In this document: piece by piece, positions 52,481 to 61,478 of the stretch | Position numbering within the stretch: position 1 is the first letter of the stretch | Layout: every line of letters begins with the position of its first letter | Source: DRQF01 sp964559135 | Lineage (GTDB): Bacteria > Planctomycetota > GCA-002687715 > DRQF01 | Length of the DNA stretch: 64,000 bases | NCBI GenBank assembly: GCA_964559135.1 | Contig: CAZLGG010000005.1 | Span: 16,936 to 80,935 of the forward strand | Reading direction: 5' to 3' | Made by a program: the position numbers and the translations under genes | Notes under the pieces: generated by a model | Database searches by the model: none | What the model was told of the DNA's origin: nothing | The model's input: only the letters and a program-made list of their open reading frames with translations

Positions 52481-52635
52481 AGTGCAGTTCTTCTGCATGA
52501 GATGACCAACTGTTACAGCCTCATCGAAAAAAGTTGCATCCATGGCGACGAAAGCGATCCTCGCATGTCGAGGACGTCTTTCGGAAATGTTCCAGGACTC
52601 TCACGGAATGGTCGGCATGATCGAGGAGAAGGCCG

Positions 52636-53526
52636 TTGATCCAAGCTCGTCATCTCAGCAAGCAATTCGGCGACGTCCTGGCGGTGGACGATCTCTCGTT
52701 GGAGGTCCAGGAAGGCGAGGTCTACGGTTTGCTTGGGCCCAACGGAGCCGGCAAGACGACCACCATTCACATGCTGGTGGGCCTCCTTCGCCCGGATCGG
52801 GGCGAGGTCCGGCTGGGAGGGCGGGGTTCCCCCGAGCTCGCGGAAATCCGACGCATTCTCGGCGTGGCGCCCCAGGCGCTCTCCCTCTATGACGAACTGA
52901 CGGGCAAGGAGAATCTGACGTTCATCGGAAGACTCTACGGGCTCGGAGGCGACACCTTGAAGGAGAGGGTCGCGTGGGCCCTCGGGTTCGCCCAACTCGA
53001 GGAGAAGGCCCGCCGGCCCGTCGCAACCTATTCCGGCGGCATGAAGCGCCGCCTCAACCTGGTATCGGCCTTGCTGCACCGCCCCAGCGTCGTGTTCCTC
53101 GACGAGCCGACCGTGGGGGTGGACGCCCAATCTCGAAACCACCTTCTGGAACAGGTGCGGACTCTCGCCGACGAGGGATGCGCCGTTCTTCTGACGACCC
53201 ACGCCATGGAGGAGGCCGAACGCATCTGCGACCGCGTGGCGATCATGGACCACGGTCGCCTGCTGGCGCTGGATACGGTGGCGAACCTCATCGCCGCCCA
53301 CGGGGGCAAGGCCAAGGTCACGGCGGAATTGAAGTCCGAGGTCCCTGAAGGCTGTGTGCTTCCCGGCTCCGTCGACGGCGGAAGACTGAGTTTCACGAGT
53401 CACGAACCCCTCCAAGACCTCCTGGAACTCTCGAGAAAAGGGATCCGTTTAGGTGCATTCCACGTGGAGCGACCGGACCTCGAAGCGGTCTTCCTCGCCC
53501 TCACGGGAAGGAGGCTGAGAGATTGA
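52636..53526 (+). CDS. ABC-2 type exporter ATPase
   Basis: A 296-residue ATP-binding subunit with Walker A LLGPNGAGKTTTIH, Q-loop region GVAPQALSLYDEL, signature YSGGMKRRLNL, Walker B VVFLDEPTVGVDAQSR and switch histidine LLTTHAMEEAERI. The C-terminal 75 residues resemble the domain after the ATPase in DrrA/CcmA-like exporters. It starts with TTG at 52636, with GAGGAGAAGG upstream. The permease follows with one shared base (TGATG). Confidence 0.92.
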   Translation: MIQARHLSKQFGDVLAVDDLSLEVQEGEVYGLLGPNGAGKTTTIHMLVGLLRPDRGEVRLGGRGSPELAEIRRILGVAPQALSLYDELTGKENLTFIGRLYGLGGDTLKERVAWALGFAQLEEKARRPVATYSGGMKRRLNLVSALLHRPSVVFLDEPTVGVDAQSRNHLLEQVRTLADEGCAVLLTTHAMEEAERICDRVAIMDHGRLLALDTVANLIAAHGGKAKVTAELKSEVPEGCVLPGSVDGGRLSFTSHEPLQDLLELSRKGIRLGAFHVERPDLEAVFLALTGRRLRD

Positions 53527-54833
53527 TGCGACATCCTCTGTTCACCCTCGCCATGAAGGACATCCACCTGCTCCTCAGGGATCGCATGGGGTTGTTCTTC
53601 GTCGTCGCGTTCCCGATCCTGATGGGCGTCGCGTTCGGCCTCGTGGGCGCCGGATTCGCGGGCGATGATCCCGACCGCAAGGAAGCCACCGTCCTTGTGG
53701 TGGATGCGGACCAAAGCCCCATGTCTCGTCTTTTCGTGAGCCATCTCGACGAAGCCGATGACGTAGCCACGAAAGCAGCGGCGAACGTGGAGACCGCGCG
53801 AAAACAAGTCCTCGCGGGCAAGGCCCTGGCGGTCCTCGCGATTCCCGAGGGCTTCGGCGAGACCGCGGGGGTTTTCTGGGCCGAGAAGCCGGCACTGGGT
53901 CTGGGGGTCGATCCCTCTCGCAAAGCGGAAGGCGCCATGCTCCAGGGACGATTGATGGAGGCGGCCGGCCGACTCATGCAGGACCGCTTCCGCGACCCGA
54001 AAAGCCTCCGCTCCGTGTCGGACACGGCGAGACGTCAACTCGCGGAGAACACGGAGATCCCGGAAGCCACCCGTCGCGCGCTGGATGTCCTATTCCAATC
54101 CCTGGACGATCTGGCAGAGGCGACGCCCGACGAATCTGCCGAGGAGAAGTCCGTCGGCGGATCCGGCCCCTCGATGGAACTTCTCCAATTGGAAACGATC
54201 GACGTGCGGGCCGGAATGGAACCCGGCGTGGAGGCCAAGCTCCGGTCTCGCTGGGATATAAGCTTTCCGGCAGCGATCCTGTGGGGCATCCTCAGTTGCA
54301 TGGGGAGCTTCGCCGTTTCCATCGTCAAGGAGAAGCAGTCGGGCACGCTCTTTCGGCTCCGAGCCGCCCCGATCCGTTCCGAACACATTCTGCTCGGCAA
54401 GGGCTTGGCCTGCATGGTGACGGCCCTCGGGGTGATCGCGCTCATGATGGGACTGGGGGCCGCCCTGGGCATCCAGCTCCAGAGCCCGGGCCTTCTTCTT
54501 CTGGCGGCCCTCTGCACGGCTTTCGGATTCTCCGGTCTCATGATGCTCATGAGCGTCCTCGGCAAGACGGAGCAAGCGGTCGCCGGAGCGGGGTGGGCCC
54601 TCATCGTGACGATGGCCATGTTCGGCGGCGGCATGATTCCGTTGGCCTTCATGCCGCGCTTCATGGTGGAGATCTCCAACTTCAGTCCGGTGAAGTGGGG
54701 CATCCTCGCGTTCGAGGGCGCCATCTGGAGAGGGTTTCATGTCGCGGACATGCTGCTTCCCTGCGCCATTCTCCTCGGCATGGGTCTCGTCGGCTACGCA
54801 CTCGGTTTCACGCGGCTCAAGCGTTCCTTCTGA
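53526..54833 (+). CDS. ABC-2 type exporter permease
   Basis: A 435-residue membrane protein of the ABC-2 permease family: one N-terminal membrane segment (about 22-44), a periplasmic domain of about 200 residues (ATVLVVDADQSPMSRLF, AVLAIPEGF), and five segments in the C-terminal half with the EKQSGTLFRLRAAPI motif of this family. Start ATG 53526 shares its first base with the stop of the ATPase gene. With it, it forms a simple exporter of unknown substrate; no regulator is linked. Confidence 0.88.
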   Translation: MRHPLFTLAMKDIHLLLRDRMGLFFVVAFPILMGVAFGLVGAGFAGDDPDRKEATVLVVDADQSPMSRLFVSHLDEADDVATKAAANVETARKQVLAGKALAVLAIPEGFGETAGVFWAEKPALGLGVDPSRKAEGAMLQGRLMEAAGRLMQDRFRDPKSLRSVSDTARRQLAENTEIPEATRRALDVLFQSLDDLAEATPDESAEEKSVGGSGPSMELLQLETIDVRAGMEPGVEAKLRSRWDISFPAAILWGILSCMGSFAVSIVKEKQSGTLFRLRAAPIRSEHILLGKGLACMVTALGVIALMMGLGAALGIQLQSPGLLLLAALCTAFGFSGLMMLMSVLGKTEQAVAGAGWALIVTMAMFGGGMIPLAFMPRFMVEISNFSPVKWGILAFEGAIWRGFHVADMLLPCAILLGMGLVGYALGFTRLKRSF

Positions 54834-54892
54834 TTGTTTCCTTCAGACCGGACGCGATCGCGAGGAAAAACGCCCCCGAGTCGCGGGAGGTT

Positions 54893-55771
54893 TCAGGAGC
54901 GCGCCTCGAGGAGGGCGCGCGGGAGGTCGACGAGGATGTCTTCGGGGAGAAGAGCGGTCTCCCCCACCCGGTCGCGGGCGAGGTCGGCAGCCCGACCATG
55001 GAGATGAACGGCGAGGCACGCGGCGTCGAAGGGGTCCGATTCACCCTGGAGGAGCAAGGCGCCCAGAAATCCGGCCAAGATGTCGCCCGTCCCCCCCGTC
55101 GCCATGCCCGGGTTCCCCGTGAGGTTCGTCCACTGCCGGTGTCCGTCCTCGACCACGGTGCGATGGCCCTTCAGCACGACCACGGCGCCGGTGGAGGTTG
55201 CCAGAGCACGAGCGGCGCCGGGGCGGTCGGACTGCACCTTTTCCGTCGTCATGCCCAACAGGCGAGCGGCTTCCCCCGGATGAGGGGTGAGAACCCGCAC
55301 GGCGCTGGCCGGATGTTCCAGAATTCTTCGATTCTCCGCCGCGAGATTGAGGGCGTCCGCGTCGAGGACGACGGGGATGGTTTGCTCGGGGAGCCACCGC
55401 GCGAGGAGGGCGCTCAGATCCTCGCTTTGATCCAGGCCCGGCCCGACGACGAAGGCGTCCGCCTCGAAGGAGCGCAGGAGGCGGAGAGCGGGGAATGCGA
55501 CCCGTCCCTCGGCGTCCTCGGGGAGCGACACTACGATACGGCTGGGCGCGCCGTCGCGCACGGTTCGACCGGCGGAAGCGGGAGTCGCCACCACCACGAG
55601 CCCAGCCCCTCCCCGGCCGGCCCCGGCGGCAGCCAGCGCGGCCGCCCCGCCATATCGTCTGGAGCCCGCCAGGAGTACGATCTTCCCGAAGATTCCCTTG
55701 TGGGCCTCTCGCGGGCGACGGGGCAGCCGGCTCGGCGGCGGGACGGCGGAGGATTCACGAGCGCTCACCAT
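54893..55771 (-). CDS. nnrD: ADP-dependent NAD(P)H-hydrate dehydratase
   Basis: A 292-residue ribokinase-like enzyme that repairs hydrated NADH and NADPH. Signatures: HKGIFGKIVLLAGSRRYGGAA, VVGPGL, VLDADALNL, VLTPHPGEAARLLG, VVVLKGHRTVV and the anion-hole motif GNPGMATGGTGDILAG. The N-terminal epimerase domain (NnrE), fused in E. coli, is absent, and no separate nnrE is in the window. Start ATG 55771. It lies convergent with the ABC permease gene. Confidence 0.92.
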   Translation of the reverse strand: MVSARESSAVPPPSRLPRRPREAHKGIFGKIVLLAGSRRYGGAAALAAAGAGRGGAGLVVVATPASAGRTVRDGAPSRIVVSLPEDAEGRVAFPALRLLRSFEADAFVVGPGLDQSEDLSALLARWLPEQTIPVVLDADALNLAAENRRILEHPASAVRVLTPHPGEAARLLGMTTEKVQSDRPGAARALATSTGAVVVLKGHRTVVEDGHRQWTNLTGNPGMATGGTGDILAGFLGALLLQGESDPFDAACLAVHLHGRAADLARDRVGETALLPEDILVDLPRALLEARS

Positions 55772-55852
55772 GACGGAATCCTAACCCGGGCAACGTGCCC
55801 TGACGAACCTCTTGAACGCCACCAGGCAAGGTCGCCTCCGACACACCGCACG

Positions 55853-56220
55853 TCAACTTGGATCGACGAGACTTCGTCCCTTGTCCCGTGACTGGTAGAG
55901 GAAAACCAAGGCTCGATCCAGAGTTTCCAGACAGGGGACCCGTGCGGCACGGAGCGTCACCAAGTTCACCTGCCGTGTGTCATTCAGTTGGTCCGTAGTG
56001 GGCTTGTCGCTGCGGCCCCTGGGGAGTTTGCCGGACAGCCACTCCTTCACGCCCCTCTTGGCCTCCCACCCGTCCCCATCCCAAGGAGGAAAACCGAGAT
56101 CATTGAGGCAATGAGAGGACTCGCCCACGGCATCCAAGGCGTGAGCGCCTCGGAGAGCCGCGTGACGAGGTTTCCCGCGGCCGCGACCTCCCCATGGCCT
56201 TCCACGAGCCAAGACCCCTT
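55853..56220 (-). pseudogene. Decayed DUF4276-type (TOPRIM-like) protein gene
   Basis: Two pieces of one protein are left in different frames. The N-terminal piece (56202 downwards) reads LVEGHGEVAAAGNLVTRLSEAL, the family's characteristic start. The C-terminal piece (about 56050-55853) reads VKEWLSGKLPRGRSDKPTTDQ, then ETLDRALVFLYQSRD, matching the DUF4276 end. About 80-100 residues of the middle are missing and there is a frameshift, and no start codon fits. DUF4276 proteins are often encoded right after AAA_21-type ATPases, as here. It is a remnant. Confidence 0.6.
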
Positions 56221-56712
56221 CGCCGTCACGAGTGATCGATGGCCCCATCGTCGTCGAATGGGGAATTCTGAAGTCACAAGAATCTGAGAATTCTCGCTTG
56301 CCTGCTTCCAATGGTCGCGAAGGATGGGCAGTGTGCCCGGATGCACCGTCAACTCCGGTTCCTCGATTCCGATGACGGGAAGAGAGGGCTCCTGCAGGAG
56401 GGCGGTCAAGAGCCCAGCCACTCGCAGCGTCCCGTCCGATTGCTGACTCGCATCGAACCATCGCTTCTCTTTGACCGTCTTGGGTTGTTGCCGAAACTCC
56501 GCGATCAGATGACTTGCAACAGAACGTACTTGGACATCCTCGATATCGCCGGTCAGCGCTTTCAGACCACAAACGAGGTCATCCTTCACCTCTTGGTTCC
56601 GTGCAAGCTCTTTGAGGATCGACAGCCAGTTCTCCCCACGGGGCCGCGACCTCGCCCCGTCTGCGATCCTAACCACTTGCTGCACAATGGGCGAGACGCC
56701 CCATCTTGGCAT
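56221..56712 (-). pseudogene. Truncated AAA_21-type ATPase
   Basis: The C-terminal part of an AAA_21/OLD-like ATPase: SQQSDGTLRVAGLLTALLQEP (signature-like motif), then LPVIGIEEPELTVHPGTLPIL (Walker B) and ILVTSEF in the place of VTSHSP. The N-terminal P-loop half (about 200 residues) is absent: the frame is closed 12 bases upstream of the first ATG at 56712, and the tRNA-Ser genes follow. Missing P-loop, loss of the last histidine (VTSEF instead of VTSHS) and the frameshifted partner show decay. It was likely a defence or toxin-type gene pair. Confidence 0.65.
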
Positions 56713-56793
56713 GAACCGACGTCACCGTCGTGCACTCTTGCGGCGGGACGCTCCCCGGATACAATCCTCGCGACGCCTCGCCAGGCTCGCCCT

Positions 56794-56878
56794 GGAGGGT
56801 TGGCAGAGTGGTCGAATGCGGCGGTCTTGAAAACCGTTGTCGCGCGAGCGACCGGGGGTTCGAATCCCTCACCCTCCG
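56794..56878 (+). tRNA. tRNA-Ser (anticodon TGA)
   Basis: Acceptor stem GGAGGGT/ACCCTCC, discriminator G, D-loop GGCAGAGTGGTCGAATGC, anticodon loop CTTGAAA with TGA, a long variable arm and the T-arm GGGGGTTCGAATCCCTC. The 85 bases suit a class II serine tRNA. CCA is not encoded. Confidence 0.93.
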
Positions 56879-56922
56879 CTCGCCCACCCGCGCCCCGACG
56901 GACGCAGGGCGTTGAGACGACA

Positions 56923-57012
56923 GGAGAGATGGCAGAGTGGTCGAATGCGCCCGCTTGCTAAGCGGGTGGGGGATCACAAGTCCCCCCCCGGGTTCGAATC
57001 CCGGTCTCTCCG
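56923..57012 (+). tRNA. tRNA-Ser (anticodon GCT)
   Basis: Acceptor stem GGAGAGA/TCTCTCC, discriminator G, the same D-loop as the first tRNA-Ser, anticodon loop with GCT (cttGCTaag), a long variable arm and the T-arm CCGGGTTCGAATCCCGG. 90 bases, class II. CCA is not encoded. An intrinsic terminator follows. Confidence 0.94.
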
Positions 57013-57017
57013 CTCAC

Positions 57018-57050
57018 GGGCCCGACTCCCCCCGAGTCGGGCCCTTTTTT
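57018..57050 (+). terminator. Intrinsic terminator after the tRNA-Ser genes
   Basis: An 11-bp perfect stem (GGGCCCGACTC, 57018-57028, and its complement, 57034-57044), 5-base loop and six T (57045-57050). It ends the tRNA transcript. Confidence 0.95.
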
Positions 57051-57174
57051 GCGTCCTCTCCGAACTCGACTCCATGAAACCTTGACTTCAGCCTCGCAGT
57101 GATCTCCAATGGAGGTCAATTCACTCGGGCTGGGGCGTCGCGCGACGGCCCCCACGGGAGGAGGAAGCGCAGCC

Positions 57175-58980
57175 ATGTCATCAAGGTCGTCCGGAAGACA
57201 CACGGCTCTTTTCGTACTCTCTTTTCTCGCCTTGTTGTCGGAAACGCCGGCCCAGTCCTATCAGACACCCATCGTCTGGCAGAGCAACACCACGCCTTCC
57301 ACATCCGGATATGGACGGGTCATGGCACGACTGGGCGATCTCGACGGTGACGGAGTCCATGATCTCGCCGTTCACGACGGTTACATCAACTCAACCTTCA
57401 GCGCCGTCCACATTCTCTCGGGTGCAACAGGGAGTCCTCTTTTTGCGCTCACCGGCTCCCCTCCCCAGACCGCGACATCGTCCGTGTTCCTGGGACATGC
57501 CGTCGGCATGCCCGATCAGGATGGGGACGGCGTCCCGGACATTCTCCTCCGTTACCAAGAGTCGGTGGGACTTCTCTTCAACTTCGAAAACCGGATCTAT
57601 AGCGGCGCGACCGGGGCCATCATCCGGACGCTCCCCCCCGAGGCCGCCAGCGCAGCCGTAGCCGACTATGACGCCGACGGCCTCGGCGACATTCTGGCTG
57701 GGGAGCCGGCGGGGGGAAGTCCTGGGACAGCAACGATCTACTCGAGCTTCACCGGATTGCCGCTGCTCCAGGTCACCGCCTCGACCGGGTTCACGAACTT
57801 CGGGAGCGACGTCGCCGTTCTTGGTGACCTGAACGGTGACGGCTGGGAAGAGTTCGCGGTCAGCGAGGCCTTCGGCGGAGTCGGAGGAGTCGTCTGGGTC
57901 TATTCAGGATTCGATGGCCAGGTGCTTCTTTCGGTCGGCGGTGCTTCGGGAGAGCACCTGGGCGAGCCTATCACGTCCGCCGGCGACATGGACGGCGACG
58001 GTATTCCTGACTTTGCCGCTACGGAGGCCGTGTCAACCCATGTACGAGTGTTCTCCGGAGCCACCGGAGCCTTGATCCATGATGTCGCCTCGCCTTTCCT
58101 CGCCACGGCGCCCAGTCCATTGTGTGTCAACTTCGCTTTCGACATCGATGGCGGCGAGGACGTGGACGGAGACGGCGTCCCGGATTTGGTCATTGGTGCT
58201 CCGGGAGAGCCCGACGATCTCAACGTGAGTCGTCCAGGACGGGTCTACATCCTTTCCGGAGCATCGGGTGCCCTGACATCGGTGGCCATCGGCCTCCCCA
58301 ACACATCCTTCAGCTCATGCGGGTCCAACCCCCGACTCGGCACATCCGTCGTGCTCCTCGGTGACGTCGACGGCGACGGGATCTCAGATTTCGCAGCCGG
58401 GGATCCTGCCCCTCCCTCCCCGACGCCGGGTTACGTTCAGTGCCGCCATGGACTCGCGGGCCCCGTCGAACCTCTCCGGGCCGGCAACGTGAACGCCTTC
58501 GGGACGGGTGGCATCGTCGACGTCCTGCGGGTCGATCCCGGGCCAGCGGGATCTCCCACGGCCGCCGTCGCCAACGACCGAGGCGTCACACTGCCGATCA
58601 ACTCCCCTTTCGCCCTGTGGATGGCGCGTCCTCCCGCCGGCCCGACCGTGGCCCACTATGTCCTTTGGGGTCGGGTCTCGAATGCCACCACTTTCCCACC
58701 GACGGTTCTCCCCGGAGGCGTCGGCTCGATCGCGGTCACCCCCCAGCCCCTGCTACCGAGCGCCATCGTTCTATTCACCCTTCTCGACAGCTTCGGAGGC
58801 GCGAGTCTCGCCCCGAGTCCCGCGATTCCGGCTCTGGCCCCCGCCACGGGCAACGTCGTCCTCGCCTTGGGGGGGCTTCCCGTGCCCGTGACATTCACGC
58901 TCCAGGGGGTCATCCAGGATGCCTCGTCCCCCCATTTCGGGATGAGCGTCACGAATGCCTTGAGGCTCCAGATCCAGTAG
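57175..58980 (+). CDS. Secreted FG-GAP beta-propeller protein
   Basis: A 601-residue secreted protein with a signal peptide (residues 1-27, LFVLSFLALLSETPAQ). Seven calcium-binding repeats of the D-x-D/N-x-D-G type are visible (DLDGDGVHD, DQDGDGVPD, DYDADGLGD, DLNGDGWEE, DMDGDGIPD, DVDGDGVPD, DVDGDGISD), so a seven-bladed integrin-alpha-like propeller. The last 180 residues (from PVEPLRAGNVNAFG) form a beta-rich domain without repeats, common to secreted propeller proteins in some Planctomycetota. Start at 57175 has GGAGGAGGAAG upstream. Adhesion or ligand binding at the cell surface is a likely role, not shown. Confidence 0.85.
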   Translation: MSSRSSGRHTALFVLSFLALLSETPAQSYQTPIVWQSNTTPSTSGYGRVMARLGDLDGDGVHDLAVHDGYINSTFSAVHILSGATGSPLFALTGSPPQTATSSVFLGHAVGMPDQDGDGVPDILLRYQESVGLLFNFENRIYSGATGAIIRTLPPEAASAAVADYDADGLGDILAGEPAGGSPGTATIYSSFTGLPLLQVTASTGFTNFGSDVAVLGDLNGDGWEEFAVSEAFGGVGGVVWVYSGFDGQVLLSVGGASGEHLGEPITSAGDMDGDGIPDFAATEAVSTHVRVFSGATGALIHDVASPFLATAPSPLCVNFAFDIDGGEDVDGDGVPDLVIGAPGEPDDLNVSRPGRVYILSGASGALTSVAIGLPNTSFSSCGSNPRLGTSVVLLGDVDGDGISDFAAGDPAPPSPTPGYVQCRHGLAGPVEPLRAGNVNAFGTGGIVDVLRVDPGPAGSPTAAVANDRGVTLPINSPFALWMARPPAGPTVAHYVLWGRVSNATTFPPTVLPGGVGSIAVTPQPLLPSAIVLFTLLDSFGGASLAPSPAIPALAPATGNVVLALGGLPVPVTFTLQGVIQDASSPHFGMSVTNALRLQIQ

Positions 58981-59030
58981 GAGGGACGCGCCCGGAACGA
59001 GGCGTCGCCGAGATCTGTTAGCCTGGGCCC

Positions 59031-59537
59031 ATGCAGCGCATCGCATCCGGTTTCGCGGTTTTGTTTCTGCTCGCGTGTGGCGGGTGCCTCAGTCGGGAGA
59101 TCGAAATCACGTCCACCCCCGAGGGCGCCCGGGTCTTCGTGAGCCAGGTGGAGGTGGGGCGGACCCCGGTGACCGTCCCTTTTGACTGGGGGGGCGACCG
59201 AACCATCCTCTTGCTTCACGAGGAAGGCGAGGTGCGCTACGAGCCCGTCCGGATCGTCCACGACAGCGAGCAGTTCTTCCTGGACACGTTCCCCTTCGAC
59301 GTCTTGGCCGATCTGGCTCCCTTCCCGATCGACGATCGTTCCACGATCCACGTGGATCTCGTGCCCACTCCGGAGCAGAACCAACCGCCCTCCGACGCTC
59401 GCATCGAGGCGCTCCTCGATCGGGCGGCCGTTCTCCGGGAAAGAGCGCGCATCTCCCAGGAACAGGGCCCGCCGCCCGCTCCCCCCTACCTCCCACCCGC
59501 CTCCCCTCCGAGCACCCTCGACGACGACGGCACGTGA
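59031..59537 (+). CDS. PEGA-domain lipoprotein
   Basis: A 168-residue protein. A lipoprotein signal is visible (VLFLLACGGC, lipidation at Cys16 or Cys19). The PEGA motif is clear: EITSTPEGARVFVSQVEVGRTPVTVPF. The last 35 residues are proline-rich and end in an acidic DDDGT. Surface location is likely. The stop shares one base with the murD start, so it is translated with murD, perhaps only for expression. Confidence 0.8.
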   Translation: MQRIASGFAVLFLLACGGCLSREIEITSTPEGARVFVSQVEVGRTPVTVPFDWGGDRTILLLHEEGEVRYEPVRIVHDSEQFFLDTFPFDVLADLAPFPIDDRSTIHVDLVPTPEQNQPPSDARIEALLDRAAVLRERARISQEQGPPPAPPYLPPASPPSTLDDDGT

Positions 59538-60841
59538 TGCGCGTCACGGTCATGGGGTTGGGTCTTTTCGGAGGAGGAGTGGGCGCAGCCCTCTATCACG
59601 CCCGAAGAGGCGACGACGTCCTGGTGACCGACCTCGCCTCGGCGACCGACCTGGCGCCTTCTTTGCGAGCCCTCGAAGGTCACGGCCGCTTGCAATTCAT
59701 CCTCGGACGGCACCGTCGCCGCGACTTTACCGAGACCGACCTCGTGATCGCGTCGCCGGCCGTGCCGACGGACCACCCCCTCCTCGAGGAAGCGCGACAG
59801 ATGGGCATCCGCGTCGCCACGGAACTCGAGATCTTTCTCGAACTGTGCCCCGCGCCCCTCCTCGCCGTGTCGGGGAGCAACGGAAAGACGACGACATGCC
59901 GGATGGTCGCGGGCCTTCTCGAGGCGGCGGGCCGCGCGCCACGGCCCTGCGGGAACATGGGTATCTCCCTGCTTCCCGAAGTGGAACACCTCGCCCCCGA
60001 CCAGCCCATCGTTCTCGAGATCTCCAGCTTCCAACTCGAGAGGCTCGGGGATGAGCCCCGGTTCTCCGACGCTCTGTTGCTGCCGATCACCGCGAACCAC
60101 TTGGATCGACACGGCAACTTCGAACACTACGTGCGAGCCAAAGGACGACTGGCCGAACTCACCCGAGACGGCGGGTCCGTCATTCTCGATGCGACGTGCC
60201 CCGTCAGCCGGCGCCTCGCACGCTCGATGCAACCGGGACGGAATGCGATCTGGGTCGAGCGGGACGAAGAACTCCGATGCGTGCCGGCACTCCCCCATCT
60301 CCTCGGCGCCTTCAACCGGAGAAACTTCGCCGCGGCGCGCAAACTCGTCGAAGCCTGGCTGCGAGAAGACCTCGTCGAAGCGGACGTGCGAAACGCGGCC
60401 GAGACGATGCATCCGCTCCCCCATCGCATGGAAGGCGTGGACGCGCGCAGACCACCTCGATTCATCAACGACTCGAAGAGCACCACGCCGGCCGCGGCAC
60501 TTGCGGCCGTCACGGCTTTCAGCCGTCCTGTCCATCTCATCGCCGGCGGGGCCGACAAGGGGGTCGATCCCGCCTGCATGGCCGCGGCCTTCGAGCGCTG
60601 TGCGAGCGTTCATCTGCTGGGAGCGACCGGCCCCACTCTGCGTCCCATAGCGGAAGATCTCGTGGAACGCGTCACCTGCCACCCCGACCTGGAGGGGGCT
60701 TTCGAAGCCGCAACGGCGGAGGCGGACCCGGGCGAGGTGGTCCTTCTCTCTCCCGGCCACGCGAGTTACGGCCTTTACCGAGACTATCGGGAACGTGGAG
60801 AGCACTTCCGAGATCTGGTCCGACTCCGGGGCGGAGTTTGA
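59537..60841 (+). CDS. murD: UDP-N-acetylmuramoylalanine--D-glutamate ligase
   Basis: A 434-residue Mur ligase that adds D-Glu to UDP-MurNAc-L-Ala. The three domains are seen: UDP-binding N-terminal Rossmann (VTVMGLGLFGGGVGAAL), ATP-binding centre with AVSGSNGKTTTC, NMGISLL and LEISSFQLERL, NHLDRHG, and a C-terminal domain with INDSKSTTPAAALAA, IAGGADKGVD and SPGHASYGLYRDYRERGEHF. Length is normal. It shows that peptidoglycan is made. Start ATG 59537 overlaps the PEGA-gene stop by one base. The mcsA gene begins 61 bases after its stop. Confidence 0.93.
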   Translation: MRVTVMGLGLFGGGVGAALYHARRGDDVLVTDLASATDLAPSLRALEGHGRLQFILGRHRRRDFTETDLVIASPAVPTDHPLLEEARQMGIRVATELEIFLELCPAPLLAVSGSNGKTTTCRMVAGLLEAAGRAPRPCGNMGISLLPEVEHLAPDQPIVLEISSFQLERLGDEPRFSDALLLPITANHLDRHGNFEHYVRAKGRLAELTRDGGSVILDATCPVSRRLARSMQPGRNAIWVERDEELRCVPALPHLLGAFNRRNFAAARKLVEAWLREDLVEADVRNAAETMHPLPHRMEGVDARRPPRFINDSKSTTPAAALAAVTAFSRPVHLIAGGADKGVDPACMAAAFERCASVHLLGATGPTLRPIAEDLVERVTCHPDLEGAFEAATAEADPGEVVLLSPGHASYGLYRDYRERGEHFRDLVRLRGGV

Positions 60842-60902
60842 CGCCACCCCCGAAAATCCGATACAAGAAGATAGTCAGTTCGATCTGGAGGACGGAGCGA
60901 AG

Positions 60903-61478
60903 ATGCTCTGCGAACACTGCGGCAAGAATCCGGCCAGCCACAAGACGACGGACATCATCAACCACGTGAAGTCCGTGAAGCATCTTTGCGACGCCTGCTT
61001 TGTGGCGGAGGGCTTGGGGCTCCCGTTCACCAAGATGAACCTGGTAGAGACCAAACCGACCGTCTCCTTCCAACCCGTGGCCGACATCCAGATCCAAATC
61101 GTCCAGGGGGGATCCCGCGAAGAACAAGAACTGGAGGAAGCTCTCGGTCCGACGTGCGAGATCTGCGGGCTCGACTTGGCGACCTTTCGAAAGAAGGGCG
61201 CCATTGGTTGCCCTCACGACTTCGATGTCTTCGTCGAAGAGATCCGAGCTGTCCTTCTCAAGCTGCACGGCGGGCGAGAACACCGGGGTAAGTTGCCGAG
61301 GGCTTATCAGACTCGGCGCGCACGTGCCCACCAGATCCGCCAGCTGGAGACCGACCTCGACCGCGCCGTCGCGGAGGAGAAGTACGAGGAGGCAGCGAAG
61401 CTCAGGGATCGCATCCGTGCCCTCCAACGCGACCCCGACACTCACCCCGTCGAGGATGCGACCCGCCATGATGGATGA
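60903..61478 (+). CDS. mcsA: McsA, activator of protein arginine kinase
   Basis: A 191-residue zinc and UVR-domain protein. CEHC (C3, C6) and CDAC (C29, C32) form one zinc site; CEIC (C85, C88) and GCPHD (C103, then H105/D106 instead of the usual second CxxC cysteine) form a second, altered site. The C-terminal UVR motif (LDRAVAEEKYEEAAKLRDRIRAL) binds Clp or McsB. It activates McsB, the arginine kinase that marks proteins for ClpCP. Start at 60903 with GGAG upstream; mcsB overlaps its 3' end. Confidence 0.9.
   Translation: MLCEHCGKNPASHKTTDIINHVKSVKHLCDACFVAEGLGLPFTKMNLVETKPTVSFQPVADIQIQIVQGGSREEQELEEALGPTCEICGLDLATFRKKGAIGCPHDFDVFVEEIRAVLLKLHGGREHRGKLPRAYQTRRARAHQIRQLETDLDRAVAEEKYEEAAKLRDRIRALQRDPDTHPVEDATRHDG

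Noticed and set aside
56794..57012. att sites from a prophage or island at the tRNA-Ser genes
   Set aside because: No duplicated tRNA 3' end and no integrase in the window; only the decayed gene pair suggests a past element.
57082..57110. TTGACT followed by TCCAAT as a promoter for the FG-GAP gene
   Set aside because: Spacing is right, but the -10 is too far from consensus to report as a feature.
59486..60847. 453-codon minus-strand open frame
   Set aside because: Antisense to murD, which has all its Mur-ligase motifs.
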